DNA of 48,976 nt. Origin: Lachnospiraceae bacterium MD335. Its GTDB lineage: Bacteria > Bacillota > Clostridia > Lachnospirales > Lachnospiraceae. Of this stretch, positions 43,271-48,976 are shown one piece after another. The DNA lies in assembly GCA_000403335.2 (NCBI GenBank), contig KE159617.1:334712-383687 (forward strand). Direction: 5' to 3'. Positions within the stretch are counted from its first letter, which is position 1, and the number at the start of each line of letters is the position of its first letter. The position numbers and the translations under genes were made by a program. The notes below the pieces were generated by a model. That model was not told where the DNA came from. It did not search any database and saw only the letters and a program-made list of their open reading frames with translations.

Positions 43271-43278
43271 GTATCGGC
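43271..43278 (-). promoter_or_regulatory. Possible SigD -10 of inverted flagellin
   Basis: On the minus strand GCCGATAC (43278-43271) resembles the SigD -10 element, but no TAAA lies 15-16 bp upstream; the nearest, at 24 bp, is too far. If real, it would be a weak SigD promoter. Confidence 0.4.
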
Positions 43279-43532
43279 TGTAATAGAAAGAAAAATAATA
43301 AATTTACAGAAAATAACTAAAAAATGCTTAAATTAACACAAAATTAAGAGGTTATGTTGAGAATTTATGAAAAACATTTTTGCGTAAATTAAAATCAAAT
43401 GATGAATACCGGATAGCAAAATGGCATTTAATATAAATTTAGATGACATTGTTCTGTAGATAATTAATTAAAATAAAATCTGAAATTATTGCATTATTTT
43501 AACGAATTATTTCAAAAAAATATGTAAATCTA

Positions 43533-43560
43533 TAAATTATCTGAAAACGCACACCGATAT
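43533..43560 (+). promoter_or_regulatory. SigD promoter of the 555-aa flagellin
   Basis: TAAA (43533-43536), 16 bp, ACCGATAT (43553-43560). It lies in the 394-bp AT-rich spacer between divergent flagellins. The leader (about 50 nt) has ACAAGGAGGG as ribosome site; no strong hairpin is seen. Confidence 0.85.
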
Positions 43561-43617
43561 AAAACTTATAAGTGGGAATATTGCATTTTCATTCATAGAA
43601 CAAGGAGGGTATAAAAT

Positions 43618-45285
43618 ATGGTAGTACAGCACAACCTACAGGCAATGAATGCCAACAGAATGCTTGGGATCAATGCACAGGCGAATGCAAGCTCAACGGA
43701 AAAACTGTCGAGCGGTTACAGAGTGAACCGTGCGGCTGATGACGCGGCAGGGCTTGCAATCTCTGAAAAAATGCGAAAACAGATTAGAGGTCTTACGCAG
43801 GCATCATCCAATGCGGAGGACGGCATTTCCTGTGTGCAGACAGCAGAGGGAGCGCTTGCGGAAGTTCAGGATATGCTTCAGAGAATGAATGAGCTTTGTG
43901 TACAGGCGGCAAACGGAACAAACTCCGAGACCGACCGTCAGTACATTCAGGACGAGCTTGATCAGCTTGTAACAGAAATTGACCGTGTTTCCGAGACGAC
44001 TAAATTTAATGAGATTTATCTTTTAAAGGGTGATGAGGAAAATAAGGGAACATATAAGAGCTGGATTATTGACTATAAGACAATTGACACACCAAATCCA
44101 AATGCGAACCGCAACGGGGAGCCTGTGACAAAGCAGGATTATATTGGGCAAAATACGATTTTTTTTGTGGATGATGCGATTGCAACAGCCGATTCGGACT
44201 CGCCAATCAGTGCAAAGAAGGTGCAGAACGGAGATGATATTACGCCGTTTCTGAATCAGGGTAAAACAGGTGTGAATGCTGATTACAAGGGATTTATGGC
44301 GGTTACGCTCAATACTACGGTAGCAAAAGATCAGGCAACGGCTGATGCCGAAAATGCTGCAGCTGCAACGAAGGATTCCGTGGATTTGGTTTATGATGCG
44401 ACGGTGCCGAATCAAATTAATGCGGCAAGAGATTTATATTTTTATAATAATGAGACAGGTACGGTTGTCCACGTCGCAAAGGGACAGGAGGTATCGCAGT
44501 TTCTTACGGTTACAAATGACATTACAAAGGGATACCGCCTGATAGATGATTTAACCGGAACGAGAGTTACAGGAGAATTAAAACTTGATCCGGATAAGGA
44601 TGGTGTTCTCGATCCGTTCCCGTTTGACGATACAACAATCAGGCAAAATCGGTCACATGCCCAGGTTTATGATGCGGACGGTAAAGAAGTATCAGCTATG
44701 GCGCTTGGCAAATATTTTGATGACCAGGGCAGGTATCTTGGCGGATTGTTTTCAGACGAAAAGGCGACGCCGGAGGATCAGATAGTAGCTGCTGTTACAA
44801 CACCCGCAAAACCAGTAATTACAGAATATGTAAATATTGGGAACGGTTCGGATGTAGCGAACAATCTGACCTTTGATCTGCACGTAGGCGCTGACTCAGA
44901 CCGTGCCAATAAGATTACGGCGGACATCAGAAGCCTTTCGTCAGCAGGACTTGGCATCGAAAAGATTCATTCAAAATTTATTGGCATTGTAGATGAAACA
45001 GGAGATAAGGCAACAGATACGATTGACGTGGTTGCGCAAGCTCTGCAAAGAGTGTCCACTCAGCGTTCCATGATTGGTGCCGTACAGAACCGTTTAGAGC
45101 ATACGATTAAGAATTTGGATAACATTGTAGAAAATACAACGTCAGCAGAATCGGCAATCCGTGATACGGATATGGCAGAAGAAATGGTTGCGTATTCCAA
45201 CAATAATGTACTTTTGCAGGCAGGTCAGTCTATGCTTGCGCAGGCAAATCAGGCAAATCAGGGCATTCTTTCACTCCTTGGTTAG
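43618..45285 (+). CDS. fliC: Flagellin, 555 aa
   Basis: A flagellin starting [20 protein letters not shown], with [20 protein letters not shown] and the TLR5-contact segment [15 protein letters not shown]. The C-terminus has [20 protein letters not shown] and ends GILSLLG. The variable middle is about residues 145-430. Two cysteines (GISCVQT and NELCVQ) stand in D1, unusual for flagellin. It is highly similar in D0/D1 to the next flagellin and divergent in the middle. SigD promoter and AAGGAGGG ribosome site are upstream. Confidence 0.96.
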   Translation: MVVQHNLQAMNANRMLGINAQANASSTEKLSSGYRVNRAADDAAGLAISEKMRKQIRGLTQASSNAEDGISCVQTAEGALAEVQDMLQRMNELCVQAANGTNSETDRQYIQDELDQLVTEIDRVSETTKFNEIYLLKGDEENKGTYKSWIIDYKTIDTPNPNANRNGEPVTKQDYIGQNTIFFVDDAIATADSDSPISAKKVQNGDDITPFLNQGKTGVNADYKGFMAVTLNTTVAKDQATADAENAAAATKDSVDLVYDATVPNQINAARDLYFYNNETGTVVHVAKGQEVSQFLTVTNDITKGYRLIDDLTGTRVTGELKLDPDKDGVLDPFPFDDTTIRQNRSHAQVYDADGKEVSAMALGKYFDDQGRYLGGLFSDEKATPEDQIVAAVTTPAKPVITEYVNIGNGSDVANNLTFDLHVGADSDRANKITADIRSLSSAGLGIEKIHSKFIGIVDETGDKATDTIDVVAQALQRVSTQRSMIGAVQNRLEHTIKNLDNIVENTTSAESAIRDTDMAEEMVAYSNNNVLLQAGQSMLAQANQANQGILSLLG

Positions 45286-45317
45286 TGACTGGAATGAAAC
45301 ATAATCATACGACATAA

Positions 45318-45362
45318 CATAAAGGATACAGAGGTAAACAATATGCCTCTGTATCTTTTATG
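45318..45362 (+). terminator. Terminator after the 555-aa flagellin
   Basis: The arms at 45318-45334 and 45346-45362 form a 17-bp stem (GATACAGAGG with CCTCTGTATC inside) with one G-T pair and an 11-nt loop. The following 190 bp to the next promoter are AT-rich; a short open frame from 45396 has no ribosome site and is not called. Confidence 0.85.
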
Positions 45363-45554
45363 TATATATATTATAATTATAGAAAAGAAATAAAAATGAA
45401 GACAGAGATGTTGATTGTTAATGAAAATAGAAGAGTATGGCAAGAGGGCAGTGACGAAAAAGGAATAAGCAAGCTTAAATTGTTGGAAAATTATGTATAT
45501 TTATTAACCAATATAAATAATTACATAATAAATTAACATTTTTCAGAAAATAAC

Positions 45555-45581
45555 TAAAGTTGGCAGAAAATATACCGATAT
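45555..45581 (+). promoter_or_regulatory. SigD promoter of the third flagellin
   Basis: TAAA (45555-45558), 15 bp, ACCGATAT (45574-45581), a near-perfect SigD promoter. The start would be near 45590 and the leader over 90 nt long, the longest of the forward flagellins. Confidence 0.88.
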
Positions 45582-45654
45582 AATTATTGAACATATAAAA
45601 GGTTACTTTCAAAGAAAACTATAGGGAAAGTAAAAAATTAAAATGTAAGGGACG

Positions 45655-45684
45655 AAAGGAGGAAGCGCCGGGAAGGAGCCGGCG
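45655..45684 (+). promoter_or_regulatory. Leader hairpin with a ribosome site in its loop
   Basis: CGCCGG (45666-45671) pairs with CCGGCG (45679-45684) around loop GAAGGAG. The loop holds an AAGGAG ribosome site 5 nt before a GTG (45684), and a second site AAAGGAGG lies before the stem (45655-45662). With the stem folded the upstream site sits about 12 nt from ATG 45696. The loop also carries the GGA expected of a CsrA site. A further 8-bp stem, TTACTTTC (45603-45610) with GAAAGTAA (45626-45633), lies upstream. Confidence 0.5.
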
Positions 45685-45695
45685 TGGAAAAAGGT

Positions 45696-47330
45696 ATGGT
45701 AGTACAACATAATATGCAGGCGATGAACGCCAACAGAATGTTAGGAATTACAACAGGAGAAGCATCACACGCGACAGAAAAACTTTCATCAGGTTACAAG
45801 ATTAACCGTGCAGCAGACAATGCGGCAGGACTTGCAATTTCCGAGAAGATGAGAAAGCAGATCAGAGGTCTGACTCAGGCTTCAACCAACGCCGAGGACG
45901 GCGTATCCTGCGTACAGACGGCAGAGGGTGCGTTAGCAGAGATTCAGGACATGCTCCAAAGAATGAACGAGCTTTGCGTACAGGCGGCAAACGGAACAAA
46001 TTCAGAGACAGACCGTCAGTACATTCAGGATGAGATTGATGAGTTGATTACGGAGATTGACCGTGTATCAGAGACAACAAAGTTCAATGAGCTTTACCTT
46101 TTAAAGGGTGATGCGGAGAATAAGGGCTACACAAACAAATATGTGGAGAATTATCTCATACTTCCTACGGAAAATACGCTTTTATCGGCAGGAGTATCGT
46201 CACCGAAATATAAGTTTAACTATATTGGAGATGCCAATATATATGTAACAAGCGCTTCTGTGGCGGATTCACCGGTAAACCAGCCTGCTTCTGCCGTAGT
46301 AATAAAGAACGGGCAGGACATGACGGAATATTTGCAGCCAGAATCGGGAACTCCTGTTAATACAGTTACATATCCGCAGGCAATCAATACAACATCCTAT
46401 GCGGCATTTATTAATGCAACCCTGGATCCTGCTATGATTGGACAGGATAAAAATGGAGCAGATGTTGTTGCAAAAGGCAAAGAGATGTACATATTTGATA
46501 CGGAAACGGAAGTTGTATATCATCTTGTGGAAGGAGATGCACTTTCAGACTATCTCACAGATGACAAGCAGATGGAAGATCGGTACAGATATGTTATAGA
46601 ATATGAATTGCCTACTGGTGATGACATCGAAAAGGCGCTTGAGATTGATCGTTCAATGGCGAAACTCTATGACTCGGACGGAAATGTTGTATCAGGTATC
46701 GCATTAAACTCTTACTTTGACAGCAACGGAAATTACACGGGCGGATTATTTAAGACTGCACAGGCAAGAGTGGACGATGCAATATTGTCAAAGGCGGAAG
46801 CGGAGGCGCTTACAGATAAGGCTGATGGTACAGCATTTACCGATGAAGAGAAGAAAATGCTTAACATCGAGAACTGGATCTCACAAGTAGCGACAAAGGT
46901 TCCAAAGGAACTGGAGTTTGATCTTCATGTAGGTTCTGACAGTAACATTGAGAATAAGATTACAACAAAAATTGAGACTATTTCAGCGGCAGGAATCGGC
47001 ATTGATATGCTTCACAGCAATAAGGTTGGTATTGTAGACGTAAATGGAGATAATGCGACATCTGCAGTGGATGTTGTAGGAGATGCTTTGATAGCTGTAT
47101 CAAGACAGCGTTCCGCACTTGGTGCCGTACAAAATCGTTTAGAGCATACGATTAAGAATTTGGACAACGTTGTTGAGAATACCACAGAGGCAGAATCAAC
47201 AATCCGTGATACAGATATGGCAGAAGAAATGGTGAAGTATTCAAATACACAGATTCTTCAGCAGGCAGGTCAGTCAATGCTTGCACAGGCAAACCAGTCT
47301 AATCAGGGTGTAATGACATTATTAGGATAA
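45696..47330 (+). CDS. fliC: Flagellin, 544 aa
   Basis: A flagellin starting [20 protein letters not shown], with LSSGYKINRAADNAAGLAIS, the two D1 cysteines (GVSCVQT, NELCVQ), [15 protein letters not shown] and the C-terminus [20 protein letters not shown], ending GVMTLLG. The variable middle (about 145-425) differs from the other flagellins. ATG 45696 is used because it gives the N-terminus shared by all flagellins here. A GTG at 45684 would add MEKG and has a better-placed ribosome site, so the true start is open. Confidence 0.95.
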   Translation: MVVQHNMQAMNANRMLGITTGEASHATEKLSSGYKINRAADNAAGLAISEKMRKQIRGLTQASTNAEDGVSCVQTAEGALAEIQDMLQRMNELCVQAANGTNSETDRQYIQDEIDELITEIDRVSETTKFNELYLLKGDAENKGYTNKYVENYLILPTENTLLSAGVSSPKYKFNYIGDANIYVTSASVADSPVNQPASAVVIKNGQDMTEYLQPESGTPVNTVTYPQAINTTSYAAFINATLDPAMIGQDKNGADVVAKGKEMYIFDTETEVVYHLVEGDALSDYLTDDKQMEDRYRYVIEYELPTGDDIEKALEIDRSMAKLYDSDGNVVSGIALNSYFDSNGNYTGGLFKTAQARVDDAILSKAEAEALTDKADGTAFTDEEKKMLNIENWISQVATKVPKELEFDLHVGSDSNIENKITTKIETISAAGIGIDMLHSNKVGIVDVNGDNATSAVDVVGDALIAVSRQRSALGAVQNRLEHTIKNLDNVVENTTEAESTIRDTDMAEEMVKYSNTQILQQAGQSMLAQANQSNQGVMTLLG

Positions 47331-47350
47331 AATAATTGAAACGATAATAG

Positions 47351-47389
47351 AAAAAGTGCCAATCACGTCCGGCGTGGCTGGCGCTTTTT
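47351..47389 (+). terminator. Terminator after the third flagellin
   Basis: AAAAAGTGCCA (47351-47361) pairs with TGGCGCTTTTT (47379-47389) with one G-T type pair, and CACG with CGTG inside. The next SigD -35 element begins two bases after it. Confidence 0.82.
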
Positions 47390-47390
47390 C

Positions 47391-47418
47391 TAAATAAAAC
47401 GGCGCGTTTTGCCGATAT
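47391..47418 (+). promoter_or_regulatory. SigD promoter of the glycosyltransferase
   Basis: TAAA (47391-47394), 16 bp, GCCGATAT (47411-47418). It abuts the flagellin terminator. Confidence 0.85.
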
Positions 47419-47452
47419 ATAAGACAAAGTACAGAAAGGACAATGAGACAAT

Positions 47453-48520
47453 ATGTCAAAAATACCAATTTCAGTGTGTATTATTGCGAAAAATGAGGAA
47501 CGATATATCGAGGGCTGTCTTCAGCATCTAAAGCCTTTTGGATTTGAGATTGTCGTGGCCGATACGGGCTCCACAGACCGGACAAAAGAAATTGCAGAAA
47601 AATATGCGGATAAAGTTGTAGATTTTGAATGGATTGATGATTTTGCAGCGGCAAGAAATTTCTGTGCAGAGCATGCTTCCAATAATTGGATATTGGCGCT
47701 TGACTGTGACGAGTATATGGACAGTTTTGACATAGCAAAGGTGCGCATATTGATGCAGCGGTTTGTAAAGAGTGTCGGAAGATTCCAGCTGAAAAACCTG
47801 CTGAAAGGAAATGACGGAAGAGATCGGTTTACGGTTGATGATGTGATTCGCTTCTATAATAAAAAGCGTTTTAAGTGGGAAAATGCCATTCATGAGCAGC
47901 TTGTCCATATTCATGATTCGGAGGATATGAAATATCACTGTTTTGATGTGCCAATGGAAGTCATTCATCATGGATATAATATATCAGCGGAGGAAATGCA
48001 AGAGAAGCAGCTTCGTAATTTAAGACTTCTTGAAAAACAGCTTGAAAGCGATCCGGATGATTCTTACACATGGTTTCAGGCGGGACAATCACATTTTCTG
48101 CTGCATGATTATGAAAAGGCAGTGGAAGCATATGAAACGGCTCTTTCCATAGAAACGAACATCAGGCGGTATTTTGTGGAGATTTTGATAGAATCGCTTG
48201 CAAAGGCATATATCAATCTCGACAGGCCGCAGGATGCAATAGCGCTTTTGCTCAAATATGGAGAGCAATTTAAAACAGCAAAGTATTCTGCTGTTCTCAG
48301 CGACGCATATTTGCAAAATAAGGATGTTCTGAAGGCGCTTATGAATTATATCAGGACAGTGTCTTTGGAGGACAGGGATACATTAGGGGATGGTCTGTTA
48401 GTCTGTTACAGCAGAATTATTGATATATACAGAGGCATGGGACAGCATGATATGGCGGATATGTATACGGATTTGCATGAGAAATGCAGGCTGGAAAGGG
48501 AACGGATCATAAATAAATAA
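47453..48520 (+). CDS. Family 2 glycosyltransferase with C-terminal TPR-like repeats
   Basis: A 355-aa cytoplasmic protein. Residues 1-210 are a GT-A domain: SVCIIAKNEERYIEGCL, VVADTGSTDRTKEIA, DDFAAARNFC and the DxD-like LALDCDEYM. The C-terminal 130 residues form helical TPR-like repeats (DSYTWFQAGQSHFLLHDYEK, AVEAYETALSIE). Enzymes of this type often glycosylate proteins or cell-surface chains. Its SigD promoter and its place between flagellin genes suggest it glycosylates flagellin (inference). AAAGGA lies 12 nt before the ATG. Confidence 0.88.
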   Translation: MSKIPISVCIIAKNEERYIEGCLQHLKPFGFEIVVADTGSTDRTKEIAEKYADKVVDFEWIDDFAAARNFCAEHASNNWILALDCDEYMDSFDIAKVRILMQRFVKSVGRFQLKNLLKGNDGRDRFTVDDVIRFYNKKRFKWENAIHEQLVHIHDSEDMKYHCFDVPMEVIHHGYNISAEEMQEKQLRNLRLLEKQLESDPDDSYTWFQAGQSHFLLHDYEKAVEAYETALSIETNIRRYFVEILIESLAKAYINLDRPQDAIALLLKYGEQFKTAKYSAVLSDAYLQNKDVLKALMNYIRTVSLEDRDTLGDGLLVCYSRIIDIYRGMGQHDMADMYTDLHEKCRLERERIINK

Positions 48521-48538
48521 AAATTATCAAATTAGTTA

Positions 48539-48566
48539 TAAAGTATTTTGACAATTGGGTCGATAT
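48539..48566 (+). promoter_or_regulatory. SigD promoter upstream of the fourth flagellin
   Basis: TAAA (48539-48542), 16 bp, GTCGATAT (48559-48566), one base from GCCGATAT. It leads into the first AGGA-hairpin leader. Confidence 0.75.
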
Positions 48567-48600
48567 ATAAGTCAGACAGAGGGAATTACAGAGCATTAAG

Positions 48601-48646
48601 ACGGGAGAAAGGATTCTCCCGTGACAGTTACAAGGAGGTATTATCA
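48601..48646 (+). promoter_or_regulatory. Flagellin-type leader with AGGA-loop hairpin, copy 1
   Basis: ACGGGAGAA (48601-48609), loop AGGA, TTCTCCCGT (48614-48622) form a perfect 9-bp stem. ACAAGGAGGT (48630-48639) follows as ribosome site, then ATG 48647. The GGA in the loop and the second GGA in the ribosome site repeat the two-site layout of the CsrA-controlled hag leader of B. subtilis. Confidence 0.65.
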
Positions 48647-48724
48647 ATGAATTCAAAATTCAATGAGACATATCTTTTACGGAGTGACATACTTAGGTTA
48701 GTTAATAAGGTCACGCTTCAATAA
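48647..48724 (+). pseudogene. Flagellin relic, 25 codons
   Basis: The reading begins MNSKFNETYLLRSD and ends at a stop at 48722-48724. The first part matches the flagellin segment [13 protein letters not shown] near residue 120 of the other flagellins. It carries a full leader and ribosome site, so a deletion has apparently fused a flagellin start region to an internal piece. Confidence 0.6.
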
Positions 48725-48861
48725 AAAATCCAAACTGGTTTTATAAAATTAAGGTAATAACTGCTTTGGCTGACTGGGAATGGGCGCGCCACTTTTCAGG
48801 GGAGGTCAGTGCGGATATTATAAATAAATTGTTTTATAATGAAATAAGAAATAAAAGGTAA
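48709..48861 (+). other. Open frame of unknown origin (50 codons, no start)
   Basis: In another frame a continuous reading without ATG contains NPNWFYKIKVITALADWEWA and RHFSGEVSADIINKLF before a stop at 48859-48861. It looks protein-like but is not recognised. It may be the tail of a lost gene. It overlaps the second leader hairpin. Confidence 0.3.
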
Positions 48862-48902
48862 GAGAAAGGATTCTCTTATGTCAACCACAAGGAGGTAATA
48901 TT
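48859..48902 (+). promoter_or_regulatory. Flagellin-type leader with AGGA-loop hairpin, copy 2
   Basis: TAAGAGAA (48859-48866), loop AGGA, TTCTCTTA (48871-48878) form a perfect 8-bp stem. CACAAGGAGGT (48886-48896) follows, then ATG 48903. The loop, the inner AGAA/TTCT pairs and the ribosome region match copy 1, while the outer pairs differ in a paired way. Confidence 0.65.
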
Positions 48903-48976
48903 ATGGTAGTACAGCACAATTTAACAGCAATGAACTCTAACAGAATGTTAGGCATCACACAGGGATCTTTGTCAAA
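48903..48976 (+). CDS. fliC: Flagellin, 5' part only
   Basis: Twenty-four codons, MVVQHNLTAMNSNRMLGITQ and GSLS, are the conserved flagellin N-terminus. The gene is cut by the window edge. A GGAGG ribosome site is 7 nt upstream. It differs from the other flagellins at several positions (Thr8, Ser12), so it is a separate gene. Confidence 0.92.
   Translation, partial: MVVQHNLTAMNSNRMLGITQGSLS

Noticed and set aside
40986-45285. Invertible flagellin phase switch
   Set aside because: The divergent flagellins suggested inversion, but no recombinase gene and no matching inverted repeats at the borders were seen.
45396-45521. Short open frame starting MKTEMLIVNENRRVWQEG
   Set aside because: No ribosome site, AT-rich, ends quickly, and no recognisable motif; most likely chance.

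Overview
The window looks like chromosome of a motile, gut-type Firmicute, most plausibly Lachnospiraceae. This is inferred from gene content and style: several large flagellins in tandem, a FliW-CsrA pair, Firmicute-type shared-ATPase sugar transport, an RpiR-controlled sialic acid locus, and AGGAGG ribosome sites. No 16S or other marker gene is present, so the assignment is not proven. Both edges fall inside repeated sequence (a CRISPR repeat at base 1, the conserved start of a flagellin at the right edge), so this may be a whole assembly contig.

Left part (1-4.7 kb): the trailer end of a CRISPR array (nine 30-nt repeats, no cas genes in view) lies about 60 bp from glpK. A frameshifted unknown gene, an SDR oxidoreductase, an unknown 196-aa protein and a short relic of a corrin-type methyltransferase follow.

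Sialic acid and amino sugar locus (4.7-14.8 kb): two divergent operons share a 300-bp control region. Leftward are an ABC sugar-binding lipoprotein, two permeases, a NanQ/YhcH protein, NanA, NanE and an SGNH esterase. Rightward are NagB, NagA, a ROK kinase (the NanK position) and an RpiR regulator. Together they take in Neu5Ac and convert it through ManNAc, ManNAc-6-P, GlcNAc-6-P and GlcN-6-P to fructose-6-P. No transporter ATPase and no sialidase are present.

Middle (14.8-30 kb): a large secreted modular surface protein, a receiver protein plus PocR-type hybrid histidine kinase, an orphan metal-binding lipoprotein, an EamA exporter, an LrgAB pair, a secreted DUF5722-like glycosidase, a TetR regulator and a fused homocysteine methyltransferase/MTHF reductase.

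Flagellar late-gene block (30-49 kb): flgM-flgN-flgK-flgK2-flgL-fliW-csrA, then flaG-fliD-fliS-fliT-like, a 104-aa protein resembling an isolated flagellin C-terminal helix, one inverted and two forward flagellin genes, a TPR glycosyltransferase and the start of a fourth flagellin. Six clear SigD promoters (TAAA, 15-16 bp, A/G-CCGATAT or close) drive this block; some overlap terminators or a stop codon.

The most interesting signal is post-transcriptional. Several leaders carry hairpins presenting GGA in the loop, as CsrA sites do. Two flagellin-type leaders share a covarying hairpin with an AGGA loop. The leader of the 104-aa flagellin-tail gene, which has a housekeeping promoter, carries a near-consensus CsrA site. 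This suggests that the known FliW-CsrA-flagellin partner switch is extended here by a small flagellin-tail mimic.
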